Below, piece after piece: positions 53,041 to 64,000 of a DNA stretch of 64,000 nucleotides (positions are counted from its first letter, which is position 1; every line of letters begins with the position of its first letter). The position numbers and the translations under genes are program-made. Source of the DNA: Idiomarina loihiensis (GTDB taxonomy: Bacteria; Pseudomonadota; Gammaproteobacteria; Enterobacterales; Alteromonadaceae); contig NZ_CP074112.1 of assembly GCF_024584785.1 (NCBI RefSeq), positions 2,790,001 through 2,854,000 on the forward strand, read 5' to 3'. The notes beneath the pieces are model-generated. The model worked only from the letters and a program-made list of their open reading frames with translations. It was not told where the DNA came from and did no database searches.

Positions 53041-55341
53041 CTAGCGAGCTCCAGCGGGCAGGTGCTCTTGTAAAAACTCAGCCATCATGGTGCGTAAATG
53101 CAAGGTGGTACCAGCACCTTCGTAGATACCATGCGAGCGATTTGGATAAGCAAAATAATCAAATTGTTTACCATGCTTAATCAGCTCATTAACGAGACGT
53201 TCGCTGCCTTGAAAATGCACGTTGTCATCGCCGGTACCATGTACTAATAAGAGTTTCCCTTGTAAATTAGCTGCATGAGTGAGGGCTGACGTTTCACGAT
53301 AGCTGGCCGCAGCCTCGGGTAGGAGACCAGAGTAACGTTCCTGATAAATAGTGTCATACAAAGTTAAATCAGGCACTGGCGCTAACGCCATCCCCAGGTG
53401 GTAGGATTCTGGGTAGCGGAATAACGCATTCAAGGTTTGCGACCCACCACCACTGTGACCCCAGATAGCAACGCGGTCAGCATCAATAAAAGACCAACGT
53501 TCGAGCATCGCTTGTAAGGCATCGTGCTGATCGCGTACCGTGACTACTCCTAGTTGTTGATAAATCGAACGCCGCCACTCATAGCCTCGCGGTGAACGAG
53601 TTCCACGGTTATCAATAGAAGCAACTAAGTAACCTTGCTGGGCTAAATAGTTGTGGAATAAAAAGCGTTCGCCACCCCAACTATTGCTTACGGTTTGGCC
53701 CCACGGCTCACCATAGACATAGAACAAAATTGGATATTTTTTGCTTGGATCAAAATCTGCCGGCTTGATTAAGAAGCCATCGAGCAGCAAGCCATCTTGG
53801 GCGGCAACTTGAAAGAATTCAAAATCGCCGCGTTGCAGTTGGTCGAAGTTTTGCTGAGCGCTCTGATTGTCTTTGATAATACGCAGCGATTGGTGTTCAG
53901 GCAGCTTGATCATATCCACGACCGGCATGGTGTCGATATCTGAAAAAGTGTGCACCGCGTAGTTCGCATCCGCCGAAAGTTGATAGCTGTGAGTGCCAGG
54001 CTGAGCAGGTGTAAGGCGTTCAAGTTTACCGCTGCCGTCTAAGCTGGCGCGGAACAAATAGCGTTCTAATGGGGTGTCAGGAGACGCAATAAAGTAGACC
54101 CAGCCACTAGCGGGATTAATTTGCAGCACTTCAATAACATCCCACTGCCCGCGAGTGATGGTACGAAGTCTACCCGTGTCACGTTGTACGACGTAAAGGT
54201 GACGGAAACCACTACGCTCACTTAGCCACGTAAATGCAGAGCCTTCATCAATAAATTGCACATCGTCTACATACTCAGCCCAGCTTTCTGTAGTTTCATC
54301 CAGCAGCTTCTGGACGGCACCGCTGTTAGCATTGGCGAGAAAAACAGTATTAACTGCTTGTGACCGAGTTAACTGTTGAATTAATAACGAATCACTATTG
54401 CCAGCCCACTGCATGCGGACTAAATAATGTTGACGTGGATCACCTGGTACATTCATCCAAGTGGTGTTACCGCCGCTAGCAGGCATCACCCCAATACGCA
54501 TGGAGGCATTGGTTTCACCCACCTTAGGGTAGGGGAATTGCTTCAGTGTGGGATACAAGCTATCAGTATTGTTGATCATGGTAAATAAGGGAGTACCGGC
54601 GGTATCTAACTGCCAGTAGGCGATGGATTGACCATCCGGGCTCCAACGAAAACCATCACGTAAAAAGAATTCTTCTTCATTGACCCAATCAAAGGTACCG
54701 TTAACGATAGTATCATTGCCGTCTTTGGTTAAAGCCGTAATCCGCTTGCTAGCAAGATCTTCGACGTAAATATTATTCTTCATCACGTAGGCCACCCGCT
54801 TAGCTTGCGGGTCAAACTTAGCAAATTGCAGTGTTGATGGTTCAGCGTTACCTCCAAGCTGCTGTAACTGCTTGGTCTTTAAATCAAACACCCAATAATC
54901 GCCCAACGTATGAGTGCGCCATGAGCGTTTGGTGTTGGTGAAGATGAGCAGCTTTTGGCCATCTTCAGACCAGCTGTAATCAGCAATGCTAAGAGGTTCT
55001 GCGTCGGTACTAGGGCGCAAATCTGCAGCTGCAACAAGCAGGGTGCGTTGTTGGGTTTCAGGATGGTATCGAACTAAATCTTGCCCCCCATCGGTGGCAT
55101 TTTCAAGCACCGTGTAACCACTGCCGTCGGCTAACCAACGAGTAGGGCCGACGCCACGAGCTGCATAGTCAGAACTGTTATATAGCCGCTCAAACTGAAT
55201 TTGCGCGCCAGCTTGGGTAGCAACAACCGGGGCTGGTTGAGTGCTATCGCTTGGTAAGGAGCTACAGCCGGCAGCAATAAATATACTAGTTAATGCGATG
55301 ACGCCGTGGCGTATCCAAGCACGAGAACTGCTATGTGTCAT
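53041..55341 (-). CDS. Dipeptidyl peptidase IV (S9 family)
   Basis: Removes Xaa-Pro dipeptides from peptide N-termini in the periplasm. The 766 residues start with a lipoprotein signal (Ala-Ala-Gly-Cys at about 23-26). An eight-bladed propeller (about 60-480; DPP IV N-terminal type, with the substrate Glu-Glu motif in Trp-Val-Asn-Glu-Glu-Glu-Phe) precedes an alpha/beta hydrolase domain with Gly-His-Ser-Gly-Gly-Gly as nucleophile elbow and a terminal Ser-His-Gly-Ile histidine. With the S46 enzyme and OpdA it makes a peptide-use set. It is divergent from opdA; its start lies 115 bases from the opdA start. Confidence 0.92.
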   Translation of the reverse strand: MTHSSSRAWIRHGVIALTSIFIAAGCSSLPSDSTQPAPVVATQAGAQIQFERLYNSSDYAARGVGPTRWLADGSGYTVLENATDGGQDLVRYHPETQQRTLLVAAADLRPSTDAEPLSIADYSWSEDGQKLLIFTNTKRSWRTHTLGDYWVFDLKTKQLQQLGGNAEPSTLQFAKFDPQAKRVAYVMKNNIYVEDLASKRITALTKDGNDTIVNGTFDWVNEEEFFLRDGFRWSPDGQSIAYWQLDTAGTPLFTMINNTDSLYPTLKQFPYPKVGETNASMRIGVMPASGGNTTWMNVPGDPRQHYLVRMQWAGNSDSLLIQQLTRSQAVNTVFLANANSGAVQKLLDETTESWAEYVDDVQFIDEGSAFTWLSERSGFRHLYVVQRDTGRLRTITRGQWDVIEVLQINPASGWVYFIASPDTPLERYLFRASLDGSGKLERLTPAQPGTHSYQLSADANYAVHTFSDIDTMPVVDMIKLPEHQSLRIIKDNQSAQQNFDQLQRGDFEFFQVAAQDGLLLDGFLIKPADFDPSKKYPILFYVYGEPWGQTVSNSWGGERFLFHNYLAQQGYLVASIDNRGTRSPRGYEWRRSIYQQLGVVTVRDQHDALQAMLERWSFIDADRVAIWGHSGGGSQTLNALFRYPESYHLGMALAPVPDLTLYDTIYQERYSGLLPEAAASYRETSALTHAANLQGKLLLVHGTGDDNVHFQGSERLVNELIKHGKQFDYFAYPNRSHGIYEGAGTTLHLRTMMAEFLQEHLPAGAR

Positions 55342-55455
55342 ACGGACTTCCTGTTATTGTTAGGCCTTGTTAAATGCGCCAATCATCCCTACATAAGGAT
55401 GATGAAACATCAACGACGCGAATTATTTATACAGCATTATTCAAGAGGATGCGCT

Positions 55456-57534
55456 ATGAGTCAAAACCCTTTGCTCAGTGATTACCATTTACCGCCTTTT
55501 AGCAGCATTAAAGCGGAGCACATTGTACCGGCTATCACTCAGCGTATTGCAGACTGCAAGGCAACTATTGAGGCTGTATTAGGGCAACCTGAACGCACTT
55601 GGGAGGCTTTAGTAGCGCCACTTGAAGAAGTGGATGACAAGCTTGAGCGTAGTTGGGCACCGGTTTCTCATTTGAATGCCGTGGTAAGCTCAGCCGAGTT
55701 GCGCAGTGCCCATGATCAATGTTTACCGCTGCTCTCTGAATATGGCACCTATGTCGGCCAACACGAAGGCCTGTATCAAGCCTTTAAAACCCTAGCAGAT
55801 AGCGCTAGTTTTACTGAGCTTAGCCAAGCCCAACGTAAAGTTATTACCGATACCTTACGTGATTTTGAGTTGTCGGGGGTGGCGTTAACGGGAGTAGCGA
55901 AACAACGCTATGCTGACATTCAAGCAAGGCTGTCAGAGTTATCCTCACAGTTTAGCAATAACTTACTAGATGCGACCGATAATTGGCACTTTTTAGTGAC
56001 GCCAGAACAGCAACAGCAAGCCGATTGGTTAGCCGGGCTACCTGAAAGTGCGGTCGCTGCTGCTGCGGCGGCTGCGGCCGAGCACAATCAACAAGGCTGG
56101 CGCTTTGGTCTTGATATCCCCAGCTACCTGCCAGTGATGACGTATGCTGATTATGAACCGCTTCGACAAACCATGTACGAAGCCTTCACTACGCGGGCGT
56201 CGGAGCAAGGGCCACAAGCTGGTCAGTATGATAACTCCGAACTGATGGATGAAATTTTGGCATTGCGGCATGAGTTGGCACAATTGCTTGGTTTTGCGAA
56301 TTATGCTGAATTATCTCTTGCCACCAAAATGGCGGATAGCCCTGCTCAAGTTGAAGGCTTTTTGCAAGACCTCGCAGAGAAGTCGCTGCCTCAAGCGAAA
56401 CAAGAATATCAGCAGCTGGTCGAGTTTGCTGCGCAGCAAGGTAAAACTGACCTTGCTGCTTGGGATGTTCCTTATTACAGCGAGAAGCTGAAACAGCAAG
56501 AATATGCTATCTCGGACGAAGAGCTACGGCCGTATTTTCCTGAGCAACAGGTTATCAATGGCTTATTCCGCGTGGTTGAAACTCTGTTTGGGTTAAAGAT
56601 TGAGGCCAGCCAAGCTTTTGAAGGTTGGCATGAGCATGTACGCTATTACCAAATCAGTGACAATAATGGCGATCTGCGTGGTAGTTTCTTCCTTGATCTT
56701 TATGCGCGAAGCGGCAAACGCGGTGGCGCTTGGATGGCTGACTGTGCGGTACGCAGGATAACCACCCAGCAATCATTGCAACTACCGGTAGCCTTTTTAA
56801 CCTGTAATTTTAATAAGCCCGTAGGTGACAAACCGGCCCTGTTTACCCATGACGAAGTGCTCACTCTGTTTCATGAATTCGGCCATGGTTTACACCATAT
56901 GCTAACCAAAATAGACGTTGCTGGGGTATCAGGAATCAATGGTGTCGCTTGGGATGCGGTAGAGTTACCGTCGCAATTTTTAGAAAATTGGTGTTGGGAG
57001 CCGGATGCCTTAGCGATGATCTCTGGTCATTACGAAACCGGTGAACCGCTACCAACTCAGTTACTTGACAACATGCTAGCTGCACGGAACTTTCAATCGG
57101 CCATGCAAATGGTACGACAACTGGAGTTTAGTCTGTTTGATTTGCGTATTCATCGCGATTTCGACCCGCAACAAAAACAACAAATTCAAACGATTTTAGA
57201 TCAAGTGCGCGAGCAAGTGGCAGTGCGTAAGCCGCCGGCAAGTAATCGTTTTCAGCATAGCTTTGGACATATTTTTGCTGGCGGTTATGCAGCTGGTTAT
57301 TACAGCTACAAATGGGCTGAGGTCCTTTCGGCGGATGCTTTTGCGCGTTTTGAAGAAGACGGCATCTTTAATCGGCGCACGGGCCAAGACTTTTTGCGCA
57401 GCATCCTAGAACGGGGTGGCTCGCAGGATGCTATGGAGCTGTTCAAAGCATTTCGTGGGCGAGAACCACAAGTGGATGCATTATTGCGTCACAGCGGCAT
57501 TACCTCGTTTGAGCAGTTGGTAGCCGCCGAGTAG
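55456..57534 (+). CDS. prlC: Oligopeptidase A (M3 metallopeptidase)
   Basis: A cytosolic zinc peptidase that degrades short peptides such as cleaved signal peptides. The 692 residues align with E. coli OpdA/PrlC (680). The zinc motif Leu-Phe-His-Glu-Phe-Gly-His-Gly-Leu-His and the downstream ligand in Leu-Glu-Asn-Trp-Cys-Trp-Glu-Pro are present. The start at 55456 is supported by an AAGAGGA SD. The frame extends back to 55306, but that would overlap the divergent DPP IV start and lacks similarity. A strong terminator follows. Confidence 0.95.
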   Translation: MSQNPLLSDYHLPPFSSIKAEHIVPAITQRIADCKATIEAVLGQPERTWEALVAPLEEVDDKLERSWAPVSHLNAVVSSAELRSAHDQCLPLLSEYGTYVGQHEGLYQAFKTLADSASFTELSQAQRKVITDTLRDFELSGVALTGVAKQRYADIQARLSELSSQFSNNLLDATDNWHFLVTPEQQQQADWLAGLPESAVAAAAAAAAEHNQQGWRFGLDIPSYLPVMTYADYEPLRQTMYEAFTTRASEQGPQAGQYDNSELMDEILALRHELAQLLGFANYAELSLATKMADSPAQVEGFLQDLAEKSLPQAKQEYQQLVEFAAQQGKTDLAAWDVPYYSEKLKQQEYAISDEELRPYFPEQQVINGLFRVVETLFGLKIEASQAFEGWHEHVRYYQISDNNGDLRGSFFLDLYARSGKRGGAWMADCAVRRITTQQSLQLPVAFLTCNFNKPVGDKPALFTHDEVLTLFHEFGHGLHHMLTKIDVAGVSGINGVAWDAVELPSQFLENWCWEPDALAMISGHYETGEPLPTQLLDNMLAARNFQSAMQMVRQLEFSLFDLRIHRDFDPQQKQQIQTILDQVREQVAVRKPPASNRFQHSFGHIFAGGYAAGYYSYKWAEVLSADAFARFEEDGIFNRRTGQDFLRSILERGGSQDAMELFKAFRGREPQVDALLRHSGITSFEQLVAAE

Positions 57535-57544
57535 GGTAAAGCAC

Positions 57545-57577
57545 AAAAAAAGCCAGCTAAAAAGCTGGCTTTTTTGC
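57545..57577. terminator. Bidirectional terminator, prlC / DUF2970 gene
   Basis: AAAAAAGCCAGCT and AGCTGGCTTTTTT (57546-57575) form a 12-bp stem with a four-A loop and T-runs for both strands. The same AAAAAGCCAGC stem is used after rho (9457), which suggests a favoured terminator sequence. Confidence 0.9.
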
Positions 57578-57592
57578 TAATAGCAGTTGCTA

Positions 57593-57811
57593 TCAACTCG
57601 CTAGAATCGTGTTAACAAGCAGCACTAAGCCTAATACGAACAACACCGCAAAGACCACGCCAATGCCAATAAACAACAAGGGGTTGCCTTTGTTGAAATC
57701 GCGCTTGCGATTGGCTTCGGTTTGCACCCCAAACATGGCTGCTAGGACACTGACAATGACGGCCAATAAACCAGGTTTTTCAACATGAGTATTATCGACG
57801 CTAGGCAGCAT
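57593..57811 (-). CDS. DUF2970 family small membrane protein
   Basis: A 72-residue protein with a first hydrophobic segment (about 14-30), a conserved polar stretch (Gly-Val-Gln-Thr-Glu-Ala-Asn-Arg-Lys-Arg-Asp-Phe-Asn-Lys-Gly-Asn-Pro) and a C-terminal membrane helix (about 46-70). This matches the DUF2970 family. No function is known. It is 19 bases downstream of another small exported protein gene on the same strand. Confidence 0.8.
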   Translation of the reverse strand: MLPSVDNTHVEKPGLLAVIVSVLAAMFGVQTEANRKRDFNKGNPLLFIGIGVVFAVLFVLGLVLLVNTILAS

Positions 57812-57830
57812 AAGCAGGTCTACTTTTAGG

Positions 57831-58130
57831 CTATTGAAGTGGATTTTCGTAGTGGCGCTTAGACTTGTCTTTACTGTTGAAAAGTAGCTCGAACAAATCT
57901 AAAAAGTGAAACTGCGTCGAGCGGCTTTGCCCAGTAAACCACGCATGCCAAGAAACTTGCTTGGCTGGCGCAACACAAGCTTCTAGTGAACTGTGCTGTT
58001 CACTGACATCTAATAACTGCTCGCACTGTTGGGTGTAATTGCTAGCTGTCGTTTGCCATGCTGGTGCTAGAAAAGCGCCAGACAAAATCGTGCCAGTAAT
58101 AACTGCAATTATTATTAATCGCAACTTCAT
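57831..58130 (-). CDS. Small exported protein of unknown function
   Basis: A 99-residue protein with an N-terminal signal peptide or anchor (about 1-26, Ala-Pro-Ala-Trp) and a short mature part with two cysteines (in Gln-Gln-Cys-Glu-Gln and Leu-Glu-Ala-Cys-Val-Ala), which could form a disulfide. I do not recognise a family. A GGAGGTCAGTT stretch before the ATG on the minus strand is a strong SD, which supports translation. It probably shares a transcript with the DUF2970 gene. Confidence 0.65.
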   Translation of the reverse strand: MKLRLIIIAVITGTILSGAFLAPAWQTTASNYTQQCEQLLDVSEQHSSLEACVAPAKQVSWHAWFTGQSRSTQFHFLDLFELLFNSKDKSKRHYENPLQ

Positions 58131-58332
58131 AACTGACCTCCATTTAAATAAGGGTTGATTCGGCTTTAGCTAAATTTATCGATGAGGTGAATCACGTAAA
58201 TTTGGTTAACAATTAGACTACTAAAATAGCAGGAATAAGGTTCATTCGCCACTCTTAAAAACGCATTTTTTTGACTGCTAAGCGCACTTAGCTCTGTTAC
58301 ACTTAGTGGATATTTCGCTAGCAGAGGTTTTT

Positions 58333-59001
58333 ATGGCTGACTATCTTATTGCTCCGTCTATTCTCTCAGCTGATTTTGCGCGGCTGGGTGAAGAGGTTGA
58401 CGCAGTGTTGCAGGCGGGCGCTGATGTCGTTCATTTTGATGTGATGGACAACCATTTTGTGCCGAACTTAACCATCGGCCCAATGGTATGTAAAGCGCTA
58501 CGAGACTACGGTATTAAAGCTCCTATTGATGTCCATTTAATGGTACAACCGGTAGACCGAATGATTGATGATTTTGCGGCCGCTGGCGCTTCCATCATCA
58601 CCTTTCATCCTGAAGCCTCAACCCATATCGATCGCTCTTTGCAGCAGATAAAAGCGGCTGGCTGCCAGGCCGGCTTGGTATTTAATCCGGCCACGCCCCT
58701 GCACTATCTAGATTATGTGATGGATAAACTCGACGTTATTTTGTTAATGTCGGTGAACCCAGGATTTGGTGGGCAGTCGTTTATTCCGTCGACGCTAGCG
58801 AAACTAAAACAAGTTAGGCAGCGTATTGATGCCAGTGGACGCGACATTCGGCTAGAAATTGATGGCGGTGTCAAAGTCGATAATATTGCCGAAATTGCGG
58901 CGGCAGGCGCTGATATGTTTGTGGCGGGTTCGGCGATTTTCAATCAGCCTGATTATGCAGCTGTGATAGCAGCGATGCGCAATGAGTTAGCTAAAGTTTA
59001 A
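58333..59001 (+). CDS. rpe: Ribulose-phosphate 3-epimerase
   Basis: Interconverts ribulose 5-phosphate and xylulose 5-phosphate in the pentose phosphate pathway. The 222-residue TIM barrel contains Ile-Ala-Pro-Ser-Ile-Leu-Ser-Ala-Asp, the metal-binding His-Phe-Asp-Val-Met-Asp, [10 protein letters not shown] and Glu-Ile-Asp-Gly-Gly-Val. Met 58333 follows an AGAGG SD; the frame is open nine codons further. In enterics rpe is followed by gph and trpS; here gph is missing and trpS follows directly. Confidence 0.95.
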   Translation: MADYLIAPSILSADFARLGEEVDAVLQAGADVVHFDVMDNHFVPNLTIGPMVCKALRDYGIKAPIDVHLMVQPVDRMIDDFAAAGASIITFHPEASTHIDRSLQQIKAAGCQAGLVFNPATPLHYLDYVMDKLDVILLMSVNPGFGGQSFIPSTLAKLKQVRQRIDASGRDIRLEIDGGVKVDNIAEIAAAGADMFVAGSAIFNQPDYAAVIAAMRNELAKV

Positions 59002-59028
59002 TGAATTATTTAATGGAATCTTTTCAGC

Positions 59029-60033
59029 ATGAGTAAACCTATCGTATTAAGTGGCTGTCAGCCGTCAGGACAATTATCTATTGGTAACTACATTGGTGCG
59101 TTACGCCAGTGGGTAAAAATGCAGGATACTCATGATTGTCGGTTTATGTTGGTGGATTTACATGCCATCACGGTACGCCAAGACCCAGCTCAGCTACGTT
59201 CAGCCACACTGGATGGGCTAGCACTTTATATGGCGTGTGGGTTAGATCCTCAAAAAAGTGTGATTTTTGTCCAGTCCCATGTACCAGAGCATGCGCAGCT
59301 AGCTTGGGTGCTCAATTGTTACACCCAAATGGGTGAATTGAATCGGATGACCCAGTTTAAAGATAAATCAGATCGTCACGCCAATAATATTAATGCAGGT
59401 CTATACACTTACCCAGCATTGATGGCAGCAGATATTTTGTTATATCAAGCGAACGAAGTGCCGGTGGGTAATGATCAGAAGCAGCATTTAGAACTGGCTC
59501 GCGATGTGGCTACCCGATTTAATAATCTGTATGGCGATGTTTTTACCATTCCTGATCCTTTCATTCCAGAAGTGGGTGCACGGGTTATGAGCTTGCAAGA
59601 TCCGAATAAAAAGATGTCAAAGTCAGACGACAACGAGAATAATTTTATTGGCTTGTTAGAAGACCCGAAAAAAATCGAGAAGAAATTAAAACGAGCTGTA
59701 ACTGATTCAGATGAGCAGGCACGGATTTATTTTAATCCAGAAGAGAAGCCGGGCGTTTCAAACTTACTGTCGATCATGTCGGCTGCTACGGGGCAACCTA
59801 TCGCTGAGTTAGTACCTAGTTTTGAAGGTAAAATGTACGGACATCTGAAAAAAGAAACCGCAGAAGCTGTGGTTGCCATGTTGGAGCCTATTCAGCAGCG
59901 TTATCATGAGTACCGTAATAACCTTGATTATTTGAATCAGGTGATGGCAGCGGGAGCTACTGCCGCGAGTGAACATGCGGCAGCAACTCTGCGTAAAGTC
60001 TATGATGTGATTGGTTTTGTGCCACGCCCTTAA
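59029..60033 (+). CDS. trpS: Tryptophanyl-tRNA synthetase
   Basis: Charges tRNA-Trp with tryptophan. The 334 residues are normal for the bacterial class Ic enzyme. The HIGH-equivalent is Ser-Ile-Gly-Asn-Tyr, in [11 protein letters not shown], and Lys-Met-Ser-Lys-Ser is present. Val-Pro-Val-Gly-x-Asp-Gln-Lys-Gln-His lies between them. It is 27 bases after rpe. Confidence 0.97.
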   Translation: MSKPIVLSGCQPSGQLSIGNYIGALRQWVKMQDTHDCRFMLVDLHAITVRQDPAQLRSATLDGLALYMACGLDPQKSVIFVQSHVPEHAQLAWVLNCYTQMGELNRMTQFKDKSDRHANNINAGLYTYPALMAADILLYQANEVPVGNDQKQHLELARDVATRFNNLYGDVFTIPDPFIPEVGARVMSLQDPNKKMSKSDDNENNFIGLLEDPKKIEKKLKRAVTDSDEQARIYFNPEEKPGVSNLLSIMSAATGQPIAELVPSFEGKMYGHLKKETAEAVVAMLEPIQQRYHEYRNNLDYLNQVMAAGATAASEHAAATLRKVYDVIGFVPRP

Positions 60034-60062
60034 GTTCGAGACAAAAGTAGTGAGACGCGCTG

Positions 60063-60674
60063 GTGTTATTACTGATCGATAATTATGACTCCTTTACTCA
60101 CAATGTCGCGCGCTACTTTTGGGAGCTAGGTGCGAACCTAAAAGTAGTGCGTAACGATCAGATAACCCTTGCTGAAATCGCTGCGCTACCACTGACTGGT
60201 TTGGTGATTTCTCCAGGCCCTTGCACGCCAGATGATGCTGGGATTAGTCTTGCCGCTATTAGAGAATTTGCAGGACATGTTCCGATTCTAGGCGTGTGTT
60301 TAGGGCATCAAGCCATCGCGCAGGTGTTTGGCGGGAAAGTCGTGCGTGCCGGCACCGTCATGCACGGTAAAACTTCGTTGTTGCAGCATCAACAGCAAGG
60401 GCTGTTTGCCGGTTTGCCTACTCCATTCAAGGTGGCTCGTTATCATTCCTTGCTGGTACAGCCAGACAGCCTGCCGCCAGAATTAGTGGTTGATGCTTGG
60501 GTTGAGACTGCTGCTGGCGAGATCGAAATCATGGCACTGCGACATCAGCAGCTTCCGGTCTGGGGCGTGCAATATCATCCTGAGGCGATAGAAACTGAAT
60601 TCGGGCATGAGCTATTTGCCGCCTTTTTACGCCATTGTCAGGCTCCCGATGAAACCCAGTTAGCAACGCCTTAA
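60063..60674 (+). CDS. pabA: Aminodeoxychorismate/anthranilate synthase glutaminase subunit
   Basis: A class I glutamine amidotransferase that gives ammonia to PabB (folate) and perhaps TrpE. The 203 residues show the triad: Cys in Gly-Val-Cys-Leu-Gly-His-Gln-Ala, and His and Glu in Gln-Tyr-His-Pro-Glu-Ala-Ile. The start is a GTG at 60063. The trpS-pabA-astC/argD order occurs in related bacteria, and this subunit may be shared between folate and tryptophan synthesis. Confidence 0.92.
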   Translation: MLLLIDNYDSFTHNVARYFWELGANLKVVRNDQITLAEIAALPLTGLVISPGPCTPDDAGISLAAIREFAGHVPILGVCLGHQAIAQVFGGKVVRAGTVMHGKTSLLQHQQQGLFAGLPTPFKVARYHSLLVQPDSLPPELVVDAWVETAAGEIEIMALRHQQLPVWGVQYHPEAIETEFGHELFAAFLRHCQAPDETQLATP

Positions 60675-60708
60675 GAACAACTTAATATGCAGCAAAAGGG
60701 CTAGCTGA

Positions 60709-60722
60709 TGCATAATTATGCA
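60709..60722. promoter_or_regulatory. Candidate ArgR box upstream of the ast operon
   Basis: TGCATAATTATGCA is a perfect 14-bp palindrome that fits the arginine repressor consensus (TGxATxxxxATxCA). It lies about 95 bases upstream of the predicted ast promoter -10. ArgR activates ast genes in Salmonella from upstream sites, so the location makes sense. Only one clear box is visible, with a half-like TATGCA at 60686-60691. Confidence 0.55.
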
Positions 60723-60777
60723 GCGGCTCTGCAAGCTTAGCTAACCACCTCTCTAGCCCGCATTTTTTCTACGCTGT

Positions 60778-60800
60778 AAGCACGACAACGGTGCTTTTTT
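60778..60800 (+). terminator. Terminator between pabA and astC
   Basis: AAGCAC (60778-60783) pairs with GTGCTT (60791-60796) around a seven-base loop, followed by T to 60800. The stem is short. It overlaps the candidate astC -35. Confidence 0.6.
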
Positions 60801-60810
60801 CTGCGATAAT
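60782..60810 (+). promoter_or_regulatory. Candidate astC promoter
   Basis: ACGACA (60782-60787) and GATAAT (60805-60810) are spaced by 17 bases. The expected start point is near 60817. A small hairpin, GCACTT/AAGTGC (60815-60828), lies at the start of the leader. Confidence 0.5.
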
Positions 60811-60840
60811 AGCTGCACTTAAAAGTGCTTTAATCGATAA

Positions 60841-62070
<1,230 letters not shown>

Positions 62071-62088
62071 TCCTCACGGAGACACTTT

Positions 62089-64000
<1,912 letters not shown>

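Noticed and set aside
55306-55455. 50-codon extension of oligopeptidase A
   Set aside because: It overlaps the DPP IV start on the other strand and has no similarity; the SD supports 55456.

Overview
The window looks like a piece of chromosome from a marine gammaproteobacterium of the order Alteromonadales, possibly Idiomarinaceae. This rests on protein resemblance and gene order and is an inference. The tat-tatD-hemB, gppA-rhlB/trxA-rho, ubiD-fre and rpe-trpS neighbourhoods match those I know from enterics and Shewanella-like bacteria. The rest of the gene content is rich in secreted peptidases and nucleases. Coding density is high and almost everything is core or housekeeping. I see no rRNA, tRNA, CRISPR array, prophage or integron.

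Region 1 (1-12.8 kb): the end of tatA, then tatB, tatC, a small periplasmic protein, tatD, a membrane diguanylate cyclase and hemB, closely packed on the plus strand. They converge on rhlB-gppA (minus), which diverges from trxA and rho. A membrane-anchored EEP-family phosphodiesterase (minus) diverges from ubiD and fre.

Region 2 (12.8-16.5 kb): a TPP riboswitch leads a thiamine-uptake operon made of a TonB-dependent receptor, a PnuT-type inner-membrane transporter and a ThiK-like kinase. An MFS transporter follows. The unit would take thiamine across both membranes and trap it by phosphorylation, and would shut down when TPP is plentiful.

Region 3 (17.9-20.4 kb, minus strand): a DUF3185 membrane protein, Dps, the tRNA hydroxylase TrhO and a phosphatase-like lipoprotein. 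Region 4 (20.6-30.1 kb): recC-recB-recD with overlapping junctions, followed directly by the ribosome-rescue hydrolase arfB.

Region 5 (30.2-46.9 kb) is a mixed set: a lipoprotein of the penicillin/AHL acylase family, a MaoC-like hydratase, a decayed sulfide:quinone oxidoreductase-like gene, a short WYL-type regulator, an Ogt-type methyltransferase, an unknown outer-membrane-like protein, malic enzyme, OsmC, a 2OG-Fe(II) oxygenase, DUF488, an ExeM-type nuclease, Rnk and an S46 dipeptidyl-peptidase. A complete 1431-bp IS4-type element (46906-48336) sits in the S46 gene's terminator, flanked by 13-bp target duplications. Its transposase carries two apparent frameshifts.

Region 6 (48.4-64 kb): a beta-lactamase-fold serine hydrolase, a 3-methyladenine glycosylase-like protein, glutathione reductase, a YgjP-type metallopeptidase, dipeptidyl peptidase IV, oligopeptidase A, two small membrane or exported proteins, rpe, trpS, pabA, and the start of an arginine succinyltransferase operon (astC-astA-astD, cut by the window end). 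A candidate ArgR box lies upstream of that operon.

The clearest non-routine signals are the IS4 insertion inside a terminator hairpin, the deleted SQR gene, the riboswitch-led thiamine operon with an altered kinase motif, and the unusual rho leader. I did not find convincing evidence of an entirely new system.
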